Assembly (NCBI RefSeq): GCF_040958095.1
Contig: NC_091217.1
Span: forward strand, 13,276,749-13,340,748
DNA: 64,000 nucleotides
Source of the DNA: Procambarus clarkii
Lineage: Eukaryota; Arthropoda; Malacostraca; Decapoda; Cambaridae
Direction: 5' to 3'
Shown here: positions 53,024-64,000 of the stretch, in pieces
How the letters are laid out: each line of letters starts with the position of its first letter
How positions within the stretch are numbered: the stretch's first letter is position 1
Program-made: the position numbers and the translations under genes
Notes under the pieces: generated by a model
Databases searched by the model: none
Seen by the model: only the letters and a program-made list of their open reading frames with translations
What the model was told of the DNA's origin: nothing

Positions 53024-53354
53024 TCTACCTCACTCCTCTATTGTCAACCCATGTCTGTTATTTTTTTTTTTTTTTAATCAACACTGTTTGTCAACCTATT
53101 GTATTTGTGCTGCTTTTTCAGTCATGTTCCCCCTTTTTTTTATCTTTATTTGTATTTGTTCTCAACACCTTTTATTCTTTATGCTCAATTAGTATTAAGT
53201 TCTAGATATTAATGTTTTTCTTGCCCGAAACGCATTGCGTAATAGTGGCTTTAGGCATTGTATGTACTAGCTCTATCTATATATCAATCCTTTAATGTAA
53301 CATCACTTGAATGTATATACCTTACCTGAATAAACATCTGAATCTGAATCTGAA

Positions 53355-54185
53355 TCTGAATAATTTTCAAGGGAGTGCATGTTTACTCTTTCACAAAGTT
53401 GACACATTGTGTACTCGACTATTTCATAAAGTTGACACATGGTGTATTCGACATTTGGGTTTTGAGAAAGCTGCCAGATACGTCTATATCCCAGGCGTAT
53501 TCTGGTCACTATAACATCACATTGCCGAGTTCTTACACTATTAGTGTAAGGAGTATATGAATATCTCCTCACGATATATATTATAATGTTTAATGATACA
53601 ACTTTCAGGCCTTTGTGAATTTGTTAGGTCAGTGAGATTTTCATTAGGTATTCATTTAAGTATTCTCTTTGTCACTGCTAATGAAACACCCATATAAATT
53701 TTTATTACTGGTTTTCTACAGACTGTCTTTGCAAGCATGTCAACAGTGTCATGCCTTGAGATACCAACACGTGATGGTATCTAAAGGAATTTAATTTGAA
53801 ATTTGTTTTTTTTAGCAGCTAAAACATTCGTTCGAAGATCACTATTTTCAGGATGTTACTACTTACTATGTGCGTTCAATGCTAGGAGTGCATTCTGCGA
53901 GTCACAGTATATTAGTCCACTGCCATTGTCTTTTAACAATTCCGTGCCAAGATATATGCCTGCAAGTTCGGTTTGAGTTGTTCTTGGCCAGTTATTGACG
54001 CGCTTTATTGTTGTATATACGAGGGAAGATTGTTTAAATATATTACCTGCACATCCGGTACATCGTCCACCTTCTACAGAGCCGTCGGTATAGTACACAT
54101 TGTTACACATACCCTGGGTACTCTCAGTCATGTTTATTATTGTTTCATTGGACTTAAACCTAATATTCCCCGGTAGACGACCCGC
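53355..54185 (-). pseudogene. LINE RNase H and C-terminal finger remnant
   Basis: Minus strand. From 54185: GRLPGNIRFKSNETII, VYYTDGSVEGGRCTG (RNase H first Asp, near 54090), TTQTELAGIYLGTELL (Glu, near 53980), LIYCDSQNALLALNAHS (Asp, near 53900), then in other frames GISRHDTVDMLAKTVC (near 53740) and RQCDVIVTRIRLGYRRIWQL (near 53510) with a decayed C-x2-C motif (CQLCE, duplicated by a ~30-bp local repeat at 53385-53455). A different family from 16038-17508 but the same domain order. The RT is missing; the 5' side is cut by a SINE. Confidence 0.75.
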
Positions 54186-54189
54186 CGAA

Positions 54190-54345
54190 TCCTTTAACAA
54201 CCAGGTACCCATTTTACTGTTGGATAAACAAAGGCTACAGTTAAGGATTGACGCCCAGTAAAGCCTCCCCGGCCAGGATACGAACCCAGGCCAAGGCGCT
54301 CGCAAAACGCCAGGCGAGTGTATTACCACTACGCTACAGGGACTC
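54190..54345 (-). mobile_element. tRNA-derived SINE, family E
   Basis: Minus strand: AGTCCCTGTAGCGTAGTGGT (A box), CGCCTTGGCCTGGGTTCGTA (B box start), TCCTGGCCGGGGAGGC, and a tail with CAGTAAAATGGGTACCTGG near 54205. A tRNA-like head is clear and this head differs from families A-C. Confidence 0.7.
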
Positions 54346-54467
54346 CTAAAATACAAGTAGTGTACACAACTATATTAATAAAAGTAAAGGACCGCTGGAA
54401 TGTGAAAACCAGCACGAATCGCCACTATATAGGCTTTCGCAGCCGCTCACCCATCACAGAGTACAGT

Positions 54468-54690
54468 TCCGTTCCTGTGCCAGGTAAGTCCACTACGGTC
54501 TCACCATGGCCCGTGCTATTTGCCCCGCTCCTGTGCCATGTAAGTCCACTACGGGCTCACCCTAGCCCGTGCTACTTGCCCCGCTCCTGTGCCAGGTAAG
54601 TCCACTACGGGCTTACCATAGCCCGTGCTACTTGCCCCGCTCCTGTGCCAGGTAAGTCCACTACGGGCTCACCATAGCCCGTGCTACTTG
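54468..54690. repeat. 56-bp minisatellite, about four copies
   Basis: The unit CTCCTGTGCCAGGTAAGTCC + ACTACGGGCTCACC + ATAGCCCGTGCTACTTGCCC has spacing 56 bp (54527, 54583). Most units contain CAGGTAAGT. Confidence 0.95.
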
Positions 54691-55076
54691 CAACTTTGTA
54701 TTCCAAGTAGCTGAATCTAAAACAAGAAGAAGCTGACCCGTTCTCTGTCACGAGCCGCCTTTCTCCAGGTCTGGAGCGGTTACTGACCTAATTCCCACCT
54801 TTACCCAGCCTCTCCCGTCCATTATTCATTCTGGGTTTCGCTGTATTATTCATTTTCATTATTGTACAAGCCGTGCGTGAATAAAGCCGGGAGAGAGGTA
54901 CAGCTGCTGTTAATTTCCTTTGACCTGACCATCAACAAAAAATATGGGTTTGTTAATATTTACCTGCGGGCCACTAACTAGTGGCCTCGACGAGGGACAG
55001 GAAGCCGAGGACTTGTCAAAGCCCCCCCCCCATTTGCCCTGATGATTTTTTCTAGTTGGATTTTAAAATTTAACAG

Positions 55077-56184
55077 TGTTACGGCCCTCTCGGGTCGCAA
55101 CTGGGTTCTTTCTCTGATGTTAGTAGAGTTTGGGTATCCGGCCCCAAGCTAGTAGTGGCTTTCAAGGGGTGTGCTCCGTAACGCAAGTAAATTAAAGGGG
55201 AAGGGAGACAAAGGCAAAAACTTAATAATATAATTATCACCATCACCATGAATAATATATATTTTATCACTCAGGGGAAGTATAAACACTATTATGTACA
55301 ACGTGGTCTTCCTCTGAAGACTCTGGACGTTCACGGTGCTCAAGACGAGTGGCCCTGGTTCTCTTGTGGCCTCACGATGAATCCTTTGATTCCCTCGACG
55401 AGTTTACCCTGGCCACAGGCCAGCCAAATCACAGTTCCACTGGGGGCACCGTCGTGGAAGCCGTCAACCACAAATCCAGCCTTTAGCTGGCAGGTTCCAA
55501 TCAGCAACGCTGCGTAGGCCACTCCACGACCGATACTAGGGTTGCTAGCCCTAGGCAGGAGCCTCGTGTGATTCCACAGATCACTCTCCCCACCTCAACA
55601 CCCCAGTGGTTAGTCTTCTCCACTAGTCAGCCCCGGGTACGACAATTCCTCAACTGCCACGTCACAGGCAGGCTAACACAACAGTGTTCATCCGGGGGGG
55701 GGAGACTCAACTTCTGCAGCTAATACCTGGAGACTCTACGGCTGCCTCTGGTAGACTGATCCAACGTCCGATTCAGCGTTCATCCGGGGGGGGGGGGTGA
55801 CTCAACTTCTGCAGCTAATACCTGGAGACTCTACGGCTGCCTCTGGTAGACTGATCCAACGTCCGATTCAGCAGTCCCAGGTCGACTCTGTAATCAGACA
55901 CGTCATCAGTACATATGACACTCTAGGGCACCTCACTCACAGGCTTAGACACAAACGCCCACCTATCTACTCCATAGATGGCGTTGCTGTCTAAGCGTCA
56001 CCTCACCAGAGGTCAGCAGCGGCTGTGTTATGAGCTGATCAGGACGGGAAACTAGCTCTTGTGGCCAGTATATCTCGTCCTCACTAGATGGCGTCGTCCA
56101 TTTGGAGGGAGTTTCGGGAGCTGACCCACAGATGGCGCGGTCGTCACTGCTCCGTGCTTGGACGCTGGGCTCGGGTCCGTAACA
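55077..56184. mobile_element. Solo-LTR-like insertion (1,108 bp) with 5-bp duplication
   Basis: Begins TGTTACGGCC (55077) and ends GGTCCGTAACA (56184): short inverted ends with TG...CA as in retrovirus-like LTRs. Flanks are AACAG (55072-55076) and TACAG (56185-56189), a 5-bp duplication with one mismatch. The undisturbed relative at 47257-47272 reads AACAGAGTTTTGGC, as expected for the empty site. No coding domains inside, so a solo LTR (likely Gypsy-type) is the best reading; a non-autonomous DNA element is possible. Confidence 0.7.
55686..55874. repeat. 92-bp tandem duplication inside the LTR-like element
   Basis: The block starting GTTCATCCGGGG at 55686 is repeated at 55778, differing mainly in the length of the G-run. 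Confidence 0.9.
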
Positions 56185-56229
56185 TACAGAGTTTTGGCAT
56201 TTACGACCGGCGGGTAGGCGGTTCCATGG

Positions 56230-57170
56230 GTTTATAACCCCTATAAGTGAAAAAGCATCTCCTGTTCTCACTCCTACAGTGTGGCTTGTTGGGCTTGAAA
56301 CCGTTGCTCCTTGTTCGTGTTACATCTGACCCTGTGAAGACATTGTTCGGATCAACATCCTCCAAAGAACAGTATTTTAAAAGTTTCAATGAGATCCGCC
56401 CTGTCATGCCTGGTGTGCAGTGTTGTTAACCCTGTGGCTCTCAACCGTTCCTGATAAGAGAGATGACTTAGCTCTGGAATGACTTTTGTTGCCCGGTGTT
56501 GCACCTTCTCCAGAGCAGCTATGTCCTTCTCAAGATGAGTTATCCATGCCTGGATGTAATAATCCAAGTGGGGGCGCACCAGAGACTTAAACAATTGAAT
56601 GACAATCTTCTTGTCCTTAAAGACAAAGATACGTTTGATTATTCCTAGGGGTTGGTTAGCTTTTTTATACTGCCGCTCACACTTGTACAACTTTCAGTGA
56701 ATGACGGATTCTGACTACAAGATCATTTTCTACATCAATTTGCTGCTGGATAATGTTGTTAATTTGGTAGTTGTGGCATGGGTTGTTATGCCCCACATGC
56801 AGGGTCTTGCATTATCGATATTAAAAAGCATTTGCCAGTCATCTGACCATTTGTGGAGTTCATGTGGGTCTTTTTGTAAGGTCTAAATATCATTTTCACT
56901 TCCCACTTTACCATAGATCTTAGTATCATCTGCAAATTTGATAATGTGGTTTGTAATATTCTCATCTATGTCATTGATGTATATAACAAAAAAGGGTTGG
57001 CCCCAAAATGGACCCCTGTGGCACCCCATTTAGCACATCTCCCCAGTCAGATTCATTGCTATTTAGCACGACTCTTTGTTTCCTATGTTTTAACCTATGT
57101 TTTATCTATTCACATATTCTCCCATTTATTCCATGTACATATAGTTTCCTTGTTAGTCTTTCTGTTATTC
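56230..57170 (-). pseudogene. Family D LINE reverse transcriptase fragment
   Basis: Minus strand, several frames: GVPQGSILGPTLFVIYIND (57028-56970; motif B), IIKFADDTKIYGKVGSEND (56945-56888; motif C, both Asp present), then LHKWSDDWQMLFN, and from 56690 an open 112 codons with LVRPHLDYYIQAWITHLEKD, LEKVQHRATKVIPEL and LSYQERLRATGLTTL. The N-terminal RT, including motif A, and any endonuclease are absent. Stops lie between 56880 and 56700. Confidence 0.8.
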
Positions 57171-57183
57171 CTTAGGAGGTTTA

Positions 57184-60100
57184 TGCCACACATGTGGATG
57201 TTTGTGTTACACACATGGATGTTTGTGTCTCACACATGGATGTTTGTGTCACACACATGGATGTTTGTGTCACACACATGGATGTTTGTGTCACATACAT
57301 GTGGATGTTTGTGTTACACACATGTGGATGTTTGTGTCTCACACATGGATGTTTGTGTCACACACATGGATGTTTGTGTCACACACATGGATGTTTGTGT
57401 CACACACATGGATGTTTGTGTCACACACATGGATGTTTGTGTCACACACATGGATGTTTGTGTCACACACATGGATGTTTGTGTCACACACATGGATGTT
57501 TGTGTCACACACATGGATGTTTGTGTCACACACATGGATGTTTGTGTCACACACATGGATGTTTGTGTCACACACATGTGGATGTTTGTGTCACACACAT
57601 GGATGTTTGTGTCACACACATGGATGTTTGTGTCACACACATGTGGATGTTTGTGTCACACACATGTGGATGTTTGTGTCACACACATGTGGATGTTTGT
57701 GTCACACACATGTGGATGCTTGTGTCACACACATGGATGTTTGTGTCACATACATGTGGATGTTTGTGTCACACACATGGATGTTTGTGTCACACACATG
57801 TGGATGTTTGTGTCACACACATGTGGATGTTTGTGTCACACACATGTGGATGTTTGTGTTACACACATGGATGTTTGTGTCACACACATGTGGATGTTTG
57901 TGTCACACACATGGATGTTTGTGTCACACACATGGATGTTTGTGTCACACACATGGATGTTTGTGTTACACACATGGATGTTTGTGTCACACACATGTGG
58001 ATGTTTGTGTCACACACATGGATGTTTGTGTCACACACATGTGGATGTTTGTGTCACACACATGGATGTTTGTGTCTCACACATGGATGTTTGTGTCACA
58101 CACATGGATGTTTGTGTCTCACACATGGATGTTTGTGTCACACACATGGATGTTTGTGTCTCACACATGGATGTTTGTGTCACACACATGTGGATGTTTG
58201 TGTCACACACATGTGGATGTTTGTGTCACACACATGTGGATGTTTGTGTCACACACATGGATGTTTGTGTCTCACACATGTGGATGTTTGTGTCACATAC
58301 ATGTGGATGTTTGTGTCACACACATGTGGATGTTTGTGTCACACACATGGATGTTTGTGTCTCACACATGTGGATGTTTGTGTCACATACATGTGGATGT
58401 TTGTGTCTCACACATGGATGTTTGTGTCACACACATGTGGATGTTTGTGTCACACACATGGATGTTTGTGTCTCACACATGTGGATGTTTGTGTCACACA
58501 CATGGATGTTTGTGTCTCACACATGTGGATGTTTGTGTCACATACATGTGGATGTTTGTGTCTCACACATGGATGTTTGTGTCACACACATGTGGATGTT
58601 TGTGTCACATACATGTGGATGTTTGTGTCACACACATGTGGATGTTTGTGTCACATACATGTGGATGTTTGTGTCACACACATGGATGTTTGTGTCACAC
58701 ACATGGATGTTTGTGTCTCACACATGGATGTTTGTGTCACACACATGGATGTTTGTGTCTCACACATGTGGATGTTTGTGTCACACTCATGTGGATGTTT
58801 GTGTCACACACATGTGGATGTTTGTGTCACACACATGTGGATGTTTGTGTCACACACATGGATGTTTGTGTCTCACACATGTGGATGTTTGTGTCACATA
58901 CATGTGGATGTTTGTGTCTCACACATGGATGTTTGTGTCACACACATGTGGATGTTTGTGTCACATACATGTGGATGTTTGTGTCACACACATGTGGATG
59001 TTTGTGTCACATACATGTGGATGTTTGTGTCACACACATGGATGTTTGTGTCTCACACATGTGGATGTTTGTGTCACACACATGGATGTTTGTGTCTCAC
59101 ACATGTGGATGTTTGTGTCACACACATGTGGATGTTTGTGTCACACACATGTGGATGTTTGTGTCACACACATGGATGTTTGTGTCTCACACATGTGGAT
59201 GTTTGTGTCACATACATGTGGATGTTTGTGTCTCACACATGGATGTTTGTGTCACACACATGTGGATGTTTGTGTCACACACATGGATGTTTGTGTCTCA
59301 CACATGTGGATGTTTGTGTCACACACATGGATGTTTGTGTCTCACACATGTGGATGTTTGTGTCACATACATGTGGATGTTTGTGTCTCACACATGGATG
59401 TTTGTGTCACACACATGTGGATGTTTGTGTCACACACATGGATGTTTGTGTCTCACACATGGATGTTTGTGTCACATACATGTGGATGTTTGTGTCTCAC
59501 ACATGGATGTTTGTGTCACACACATGGATGTTTGTGTCTCACACATGGATGTTTGTGTCACATACATGTGGATGTTTGTGTTACACACATGTGGATGTTT
59601 GTGTCACACACATGGATGTTTGTGTCACACACATGGATGTTTGTGTCTCACACATGGATGTTTGTGTCACATACATGTGGATGTTTGTGTTACACACATG
59701 TGGATGTTTGTGTCACACACATGGATGTTTGTGTCACACACATGGATGTTTGTGTCACACACATGGATGTTTGTGTCTCACACATGGATGTTTGTGTCAC
59801 ACACATGGATGTTTGTGTCTCACACATGGATGTTTGTGTCACACACATGTGGATGTTTGTGTCACACACATGTGGATGTTTGTGTCACACACATGTGGAT
59901 GTTTGTGTCACACACATGGATGTTTGTGTCTCACACATGTGGATGTTTGTGTCACATACATGTGGATGTTTGTGTCACACACATGTGGATGTTTGTGTCA
60001 CACACATGGATGTTTGTGTCTCACACATGTGGATGTTTGTGTCACATACATGTGGATGTTTGTGTCTCACACATGGATGTTTGTGTCACACACATGTGGA

Positions 60101-63040
60101 TGTTTGTGTCACACACATGGATGTTTGTGTCTCACACATGTGGATGTTTGTGTCACACACATGGATGTTTGTGTCTCACACATGTGGATGTTTGTGTCAC
60201 ATACATGTGGATGTTTGTGTCTCACACATGGATGTTTGTGTCACACACATGTGGATGTTTGTGTCACATACATGTGGATGTTTGTGTCACACACATGTGG
60301 ATGTTTGTGTCACATACATGTGGATGTTTGTGTCACACACATGGATGTTTGTGTCACACACATGGATGTTTGTGTCTCACACATGGATGTTTGTGTCACA
60401 CACATGGATGTTTGTGTCTCACACATGTGGATGTTTGTGTCACACTCATGTGGATGTTTGTGTCACACACATGTGGATGTTTGTGTCACACACATGTGGA
60501 TGTTTGTGTCACACACATGGATGTTTGTGTCTCACACATGTGGATGTTTGTGTCACATACATGTGGATGTTTGTGTCTCACACATGGATGTTTGTGTCAC
60601 ACACATGTGGATGTTTGTGTCACATACATGTGGATGTTTGTGTCACACACATGTGGATGTTTGTGTCACATACATGTGGATGTTTGTGTCACACACATGG
60701 ATGTTTGTGTCTCACACATGTGGATGTTTGTGTCACACACATGGATGTTTGTGTCTCACACATGTGGATGTTTGTGTCACACACATGTGGATGTTTGTGT
60801 CACACACATGTGGATGTTTGTGTCACACACATGGATGTTTGTGTCTCACACATGTGGATGTTTGTGTCACATACATGTGGATGTTTGTGTCTCACACATG
60901 GATGTTTGTGTCACACACATGTGGATGTTTGTGTCACACACATGGATGTTTGTGTCTCACACATGTGGATGTTTGTGTCACACACATGGATGTTTGTGTC
61001 TCACACATGTGGATGTTTGTGTCACATACATGTGGATGTTTGTGTCTCACACATGGATGTTTGTGTCACACACATGTGGATGTTTGTGTCACACACATGG
61101 ATGTTTGTGTCTCACACATGGATGTTTGTGTCACATACATGTGGATGTTTGTGTCTCACACATGGATGTTTGTGTCACACACATGGATGTTTGTGTCTCA
61201 CACATGGATGTTTGTGTCACATACATGTGGATGTTTGTGTTACACACATGTGGATGTTTGTGTCACACACATGGATGTTTGTGTCACACACATGGATGTT
61301 TGTGTCTCACACATGGATGTTTGTGTCACATACATGTGGATGTTTGTGTTACACACATGTGGATGTTTGTGTCACACACATGGATGTTTGTGTCACACAC
61401 ATGGATGTTTGTGTCTCACACATGGATGTTTGTGTCACATACATGTGGATGTTTGTGTTACACACATGTGGATGTTTGTGTCACACACATGGATGTTTGT
61501 GTCACACACATGGATGTTTGTGTCTCACACATGGATGTTTGTGTCTCACACATGGATGTTTGTGTCACATACATGTGGATGTTTGTGTTACACACATGGA
61601 TGTTTGTGTCTCACACATGGATGTTTGTGTCACATACATGTGGATGTTTGTGTTACACACATGTGGATGTTTGTGTCACACACATGGATGTTTGTGTCTC
61701 ACACATGGATGTTTGTGTCACATACATGTGGATGTTTGTGTTACACACATGTGGATGTTTGTGTCACACACATGGATGTTTGTGTCTCACACATGGATGT
61801 TTGTGTCACATACATGTGGATGTTTGTGTTACACACATGTGGATGTTTGTGTCACACACATGGATGTTTGTGTTACACACATGGATGTTTGTGTCTCACA
61901 CATGGATGTTTGTGTCACATACATGTGGATGTTTGTGTTACACACATGGATGTTTGTGTCTCACACATGGATGTTTGTGTCACATACATGTGGATGTTTG
62001 TGTTACACACATGTGGATGTTTGTGTCACACACATGGATGTTTGTGTCTCACACATGGATGTTTGTGTCACATACATGTGGATGTTTGTGTTACACACAT
62101 GTGGATGTTTGTGTCACACACATGGATGTTTGTGTCACACACATGGATGTTTGTGTCTCACACATGGATGTTTGTGTCACATACATGTGGATGTTTGTGT
62201 TACACACATGTGGATGTTTGTGTCACACACGTGGATGTTTGTGTTACACACATGGATGTTTGTGTCTCACACATGGATGTTTGTGTCACATACATGTGGA
62301 TGTTTGTGTTACACACATGTGGATGTTTGTGTCACACACATGTGGATGTTTGTGTCACACACATGTGGATGTTTGTGTCACACACATGTGGATGTTTGTG
62401 TTACACACATGGATGTTTGTGTCTCACACATGGATGTTTGTGTCACATACATGTGGATGTTTGTGTTACACACATGTGGATGTTTGTGTCACACACATGT
62501 GGATGTTTGTGTCACACACATGTGGATGTTTGTGTCACACACATGTGGATGTTTGTGTCACACACATGGATGTTTGTGTCACATACATGTGGATGTTTGT
62601 GTCACATACATGTGGATGTTTGTGTCACACACATGTGGATGTTTGTGTCACATACATGTGGATGTTTGTGTCACATACATGTGGATGTTTGTGTCACACA
62701 CATGTGGATGTTTGTGTCACACACATGTGGATGTTTGTGTCACACACATGTGGATGTTTGTGTCACACACATGTGGATGTTTGTGTCACACACATGTGGA
62801 TGTTTGTGTCACACACATGTGGATGTTTGTGTCACACACATGTGGATGTTTGTGTCACACACATGTGGATGTTTGTGTCACACACATGTGGATGTTTGTG
62901 TCACACACACATGGATGTTTGTGTCACACACATGTGGATGTTTGTGTCACACACATGTGGATGTTTGTGTCACACACATGTGGATGTTTGTGTCACACAC
63001 ATGTGGATGTTTGTGTCACACACACATGGATCTTTGTGTC
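57184..63040. repeat. 5.9-kb array of mixed 21-bp and 23-bp units
   Basis: The 21-bp unit is ATGGATGTTTGTGTCACACA + C; the 23-bp unit has an extra TG (ATGTGGATG). Common variants are TCTCAC, TCACATAC and TTACAC. The last part (62590-63030) is almost all 23-bp units. A block of about 1,659 bp is duplicated (rare variant CACACTCATG at 58782 and 60441). No plus-strand frame has a stop for about 5.9 kb, giving open frames near 2,000 codons rich in MDVCVTH and CGCLCHTH; the 23-bp units keep shifting the frame, so no constant protein repeat is kept. Confidence 0.97.
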
Positions 63041-63229
63041 ACATGCGTGGCTGCTATTCTTCTATGTAACTACAGTATTATTATTATTATTATTATACGT
63101 TCATGTAATTAACACATTTCTTTAATTTATTTACATTGTTGCAATTTGTATATCAACATATAACTACAATATAAATTGACAGGTGATTATACTGGTGAAG
63201 ATATATGTCTTATGTACTGATGTTGGGGA
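63041..63229. other. Short AT-rich spacer with ATT repeats
   Basis: (ATT)n at 63074-63096, then AT-rich DNA. Confidence 0.6.
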
Positions 63230-63735
63230 AGTGGGCAGTACCAGATACAATGTGAGTGTGAAACACAAGGTAGGACTATGAGGATGATGTTAGGTACTTT
63301 TTGGTCTTCTGAATAAGTCGTAGGTTGGACAATTTTTTTAATTCATTTGGGAGTGAGTTCCATAGATTGGTTCTTTTTATTTGCATGGAGTGTTTGCACA
63401 GATGTAGTCTGACTCTGAGGATAACAAAGATATGTTTATTTCTGGTGTGGTGCTCATGGGTTCTATTACACCTATCAAGGAAAAGTTTCAGATCAAGATT
63501 AGCATTTAGGAACAAGAGTTTTGTACATGTAGATAGCACATGAGAATGTGTGGAGTGAGTGTATGTTTAGCATGTTAAGAGACCTAAAGAAAGGGGCTGT
63601 GTGTTGTCTAAAGACAGAGTTTGTTATAGTTCTGATAGCAGATTTTTGCTGAGTAATAATGAGCTTGAGGTAGTTTGCAGTGGTTGAACCTCATGCACAG
63701 ATACCGTATGAAAGATGGGGATAACTATATAACTT
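63230..63735 (-). pseudogene. L2-type LINE C-terminal remnant
   Basis: Minus strand: GICA.GSTTANYLKLIITQQK (63700-63640), AIRTITNSVF, FRSLNMLNIHSLHTFSC (63590-63540), then an open frame to 63276 with LFLDRCNRTHEHHTRNKHIF, VRLHLCKHSMQIKRTNLWNSLPNELK. The pattern is that of the C-terminus of the element ending at 53023, but clearly diverged, so a different subfamily. Confidence 0.75.
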
Positions 63736-63805
63736 TATAAGTGGTCAAAACGAATCGATGTAAATAGCTTAGCTTGAAGAACATATAGTAAACATGCAGG
63801 CGATG

Positions 63806-64000
63806 AGTCACAATAACGTGGCTAAAGTATGTTGACCAGACCACACACTAGAAGGTGAAGGGACGACGACGTTTCGTTTCGGTCTTGGACCATTCTCAAG
63901 TCGATTGTGAATATCAATCGACAATCGACTTGAGAATGGTCCAGGAAGGACCGAAACGTCGTCGTCCCTTCACCTTCTAGTGTGTGGTCTGGTCAACATA
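63806..64000. repeat. Foldback hairpin element, cut by window end
   Basis: 63829-63908 and 63921-64000 are inverted repeats of about 80 bp with a ~12-base loop (GAATATCAATCG). The left arm has a five-base repeat (TTTCG) and a one-base difference. AGTCACAATAACGTGGC at 63806 belongs to the same family at 36983, so the right arm probably continues past the window. Confidence 0.9.

Larger units (their letters stand above)
49880..53345 (+). mobile_element. Nearly full-length L2-type LINE
   Basis: One LINE with a 5' UTR (left edge approximate), an ORF2 with endonuclease and reverse transcriptase, a 3' UTR and a tail of TGAATC repeats (53325-53360) after CCTGAATAAAC. A hexamer tail in place of poly(A) is usual for the CR1/L2 group. 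There is no ORF1. The only coding break is a one-base shift in an A-run near 51860. Several truncated relatives lie in the window (8925, 10035, 38205, 48625, 63230). Confidence 0.9.
54955..57180 (-). mobile_element. CR1-group LINE (family D), split by LTR insertion
   Basis: On the minus strand the RT starts near 57180, right where the 21/23-bp array begins, and the 3' end is at 54955 (TTTACCTGCGGGCCACTAAC). A 1,108-bp insertion at 55077-56184 splits it near the 3' end. Other copies of the 3' end are at 38850-39335 and 47086-47320 and show the unsplit order. Confidence 0.8.

Noticed and set aside
54955-57180. Two separate LINE fragments with an unrelated 1.1-kb gene between
   Set aside because: The LINE order is restored when 55077-56184 is skipped, and the insert has paired ends and a flanking duplication, so it is one split LINE.
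56946-63125. Three overlapping ~2,000-codon plus-strand frames (cysteine-rich repeat proteins)
   Set aside because: All three frames are open at once over the same 21/23-bp array and the peptide register keeps changing, which is not expected of a selected protein.

Overview
This is eukaryotic, repeat-dominated DNA, almost certainly from an arthropod and most likely a decapod crustacean (crayfish- or shrimp-like). Evidence: many decayed non-LTR retrotransposons of the CR1, L2 and RNase H-bearing types, a Penelope-like element, tRNA-derived SINEs with CA/TG tails, long CA/TG and AT microsatellites, a repeat family with 3' ends reading 'CACCTAGTTGTGC' that I associate with crayfish genomes, and very long minisatellite arrays. 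There are no bacterial operons, no CRISPR array and no complete host protein-coding gene. The only cellular gene I support firmly is a tRNA-Trp (18554-18625). A weak case exists for spliced host exons at 7315-8095.

Layout. 1-6000: a CR1-type RT scrap, a SINE, then a 5'-truncated CR1-group LINE on the minus strand (2170-4460), surrounded by very short 3' stubs of the same family and SINEs, nearly all lying in (TG)n/(CA)n. 6000-9250: mostly unique DNA, with a GC-rich island (7250-8150) that may hold exons. 9250-11770: SINEs and a truncated L2 copy. 11850-15520: a 33-bp and a 22-bp array. 15546-17966: a foldback-like element with inverted arms made of 51/53-bp repeats around a LINE remnant with RNase H. 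18554: tRNA-Trp. 18833-30034: an 11-kb array of 39- and 48-bp units with higher-order duplications. 30035-32215: the decayed 5' half of a LINE (PHD/RRM-like ORF1, endonuclease start of ORF2). 32549-34648: an array of two alternating modules (22 and 18 bp). 35460-36480: four small minisatellites. 37210-39510: LINE and SINE scraps. 40331: an 86-bp palindrome.

41940-45970 is the most unusual locus. A Penelope-like retroelement with an intact RT + GIY-YIG frame carries an inverted copy of its own 3' end and a hammerhead-ribozyme-like fold in its 3' region. It is flanked by AT microsatellites and then by two inverted copies of a CCHC + PD-(D/E)XK-like endonuclease module. 47880-49215: a 24-bp array, an L2 stub and an inverted tRNA-like repeat. 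49880-53345: a nearly full-length L2-type LINE (endonuclease + RT, one homopolymer frameshift, hexamer tail). 53355-57180: a LINE RNase H remnant, a SINE, and a CR1-group LINE split by a 1.1-kb LTR-like insertion with a target-site duplication. 57184-63040: a 5.9-kb array of mixed 21/23-bp units. The window ends in a long foldback hairpin.

The very long open frames in the tandem arrays (up to 2,673 codons) are by-products of stop-free repeat units, not genes. The elements do not form a pathway. The common theme is target preference and structure: LINE and SINE tails sit in CA/TG tracts, Penelope ends sit in AT tracts, and inverted arrangements recur.
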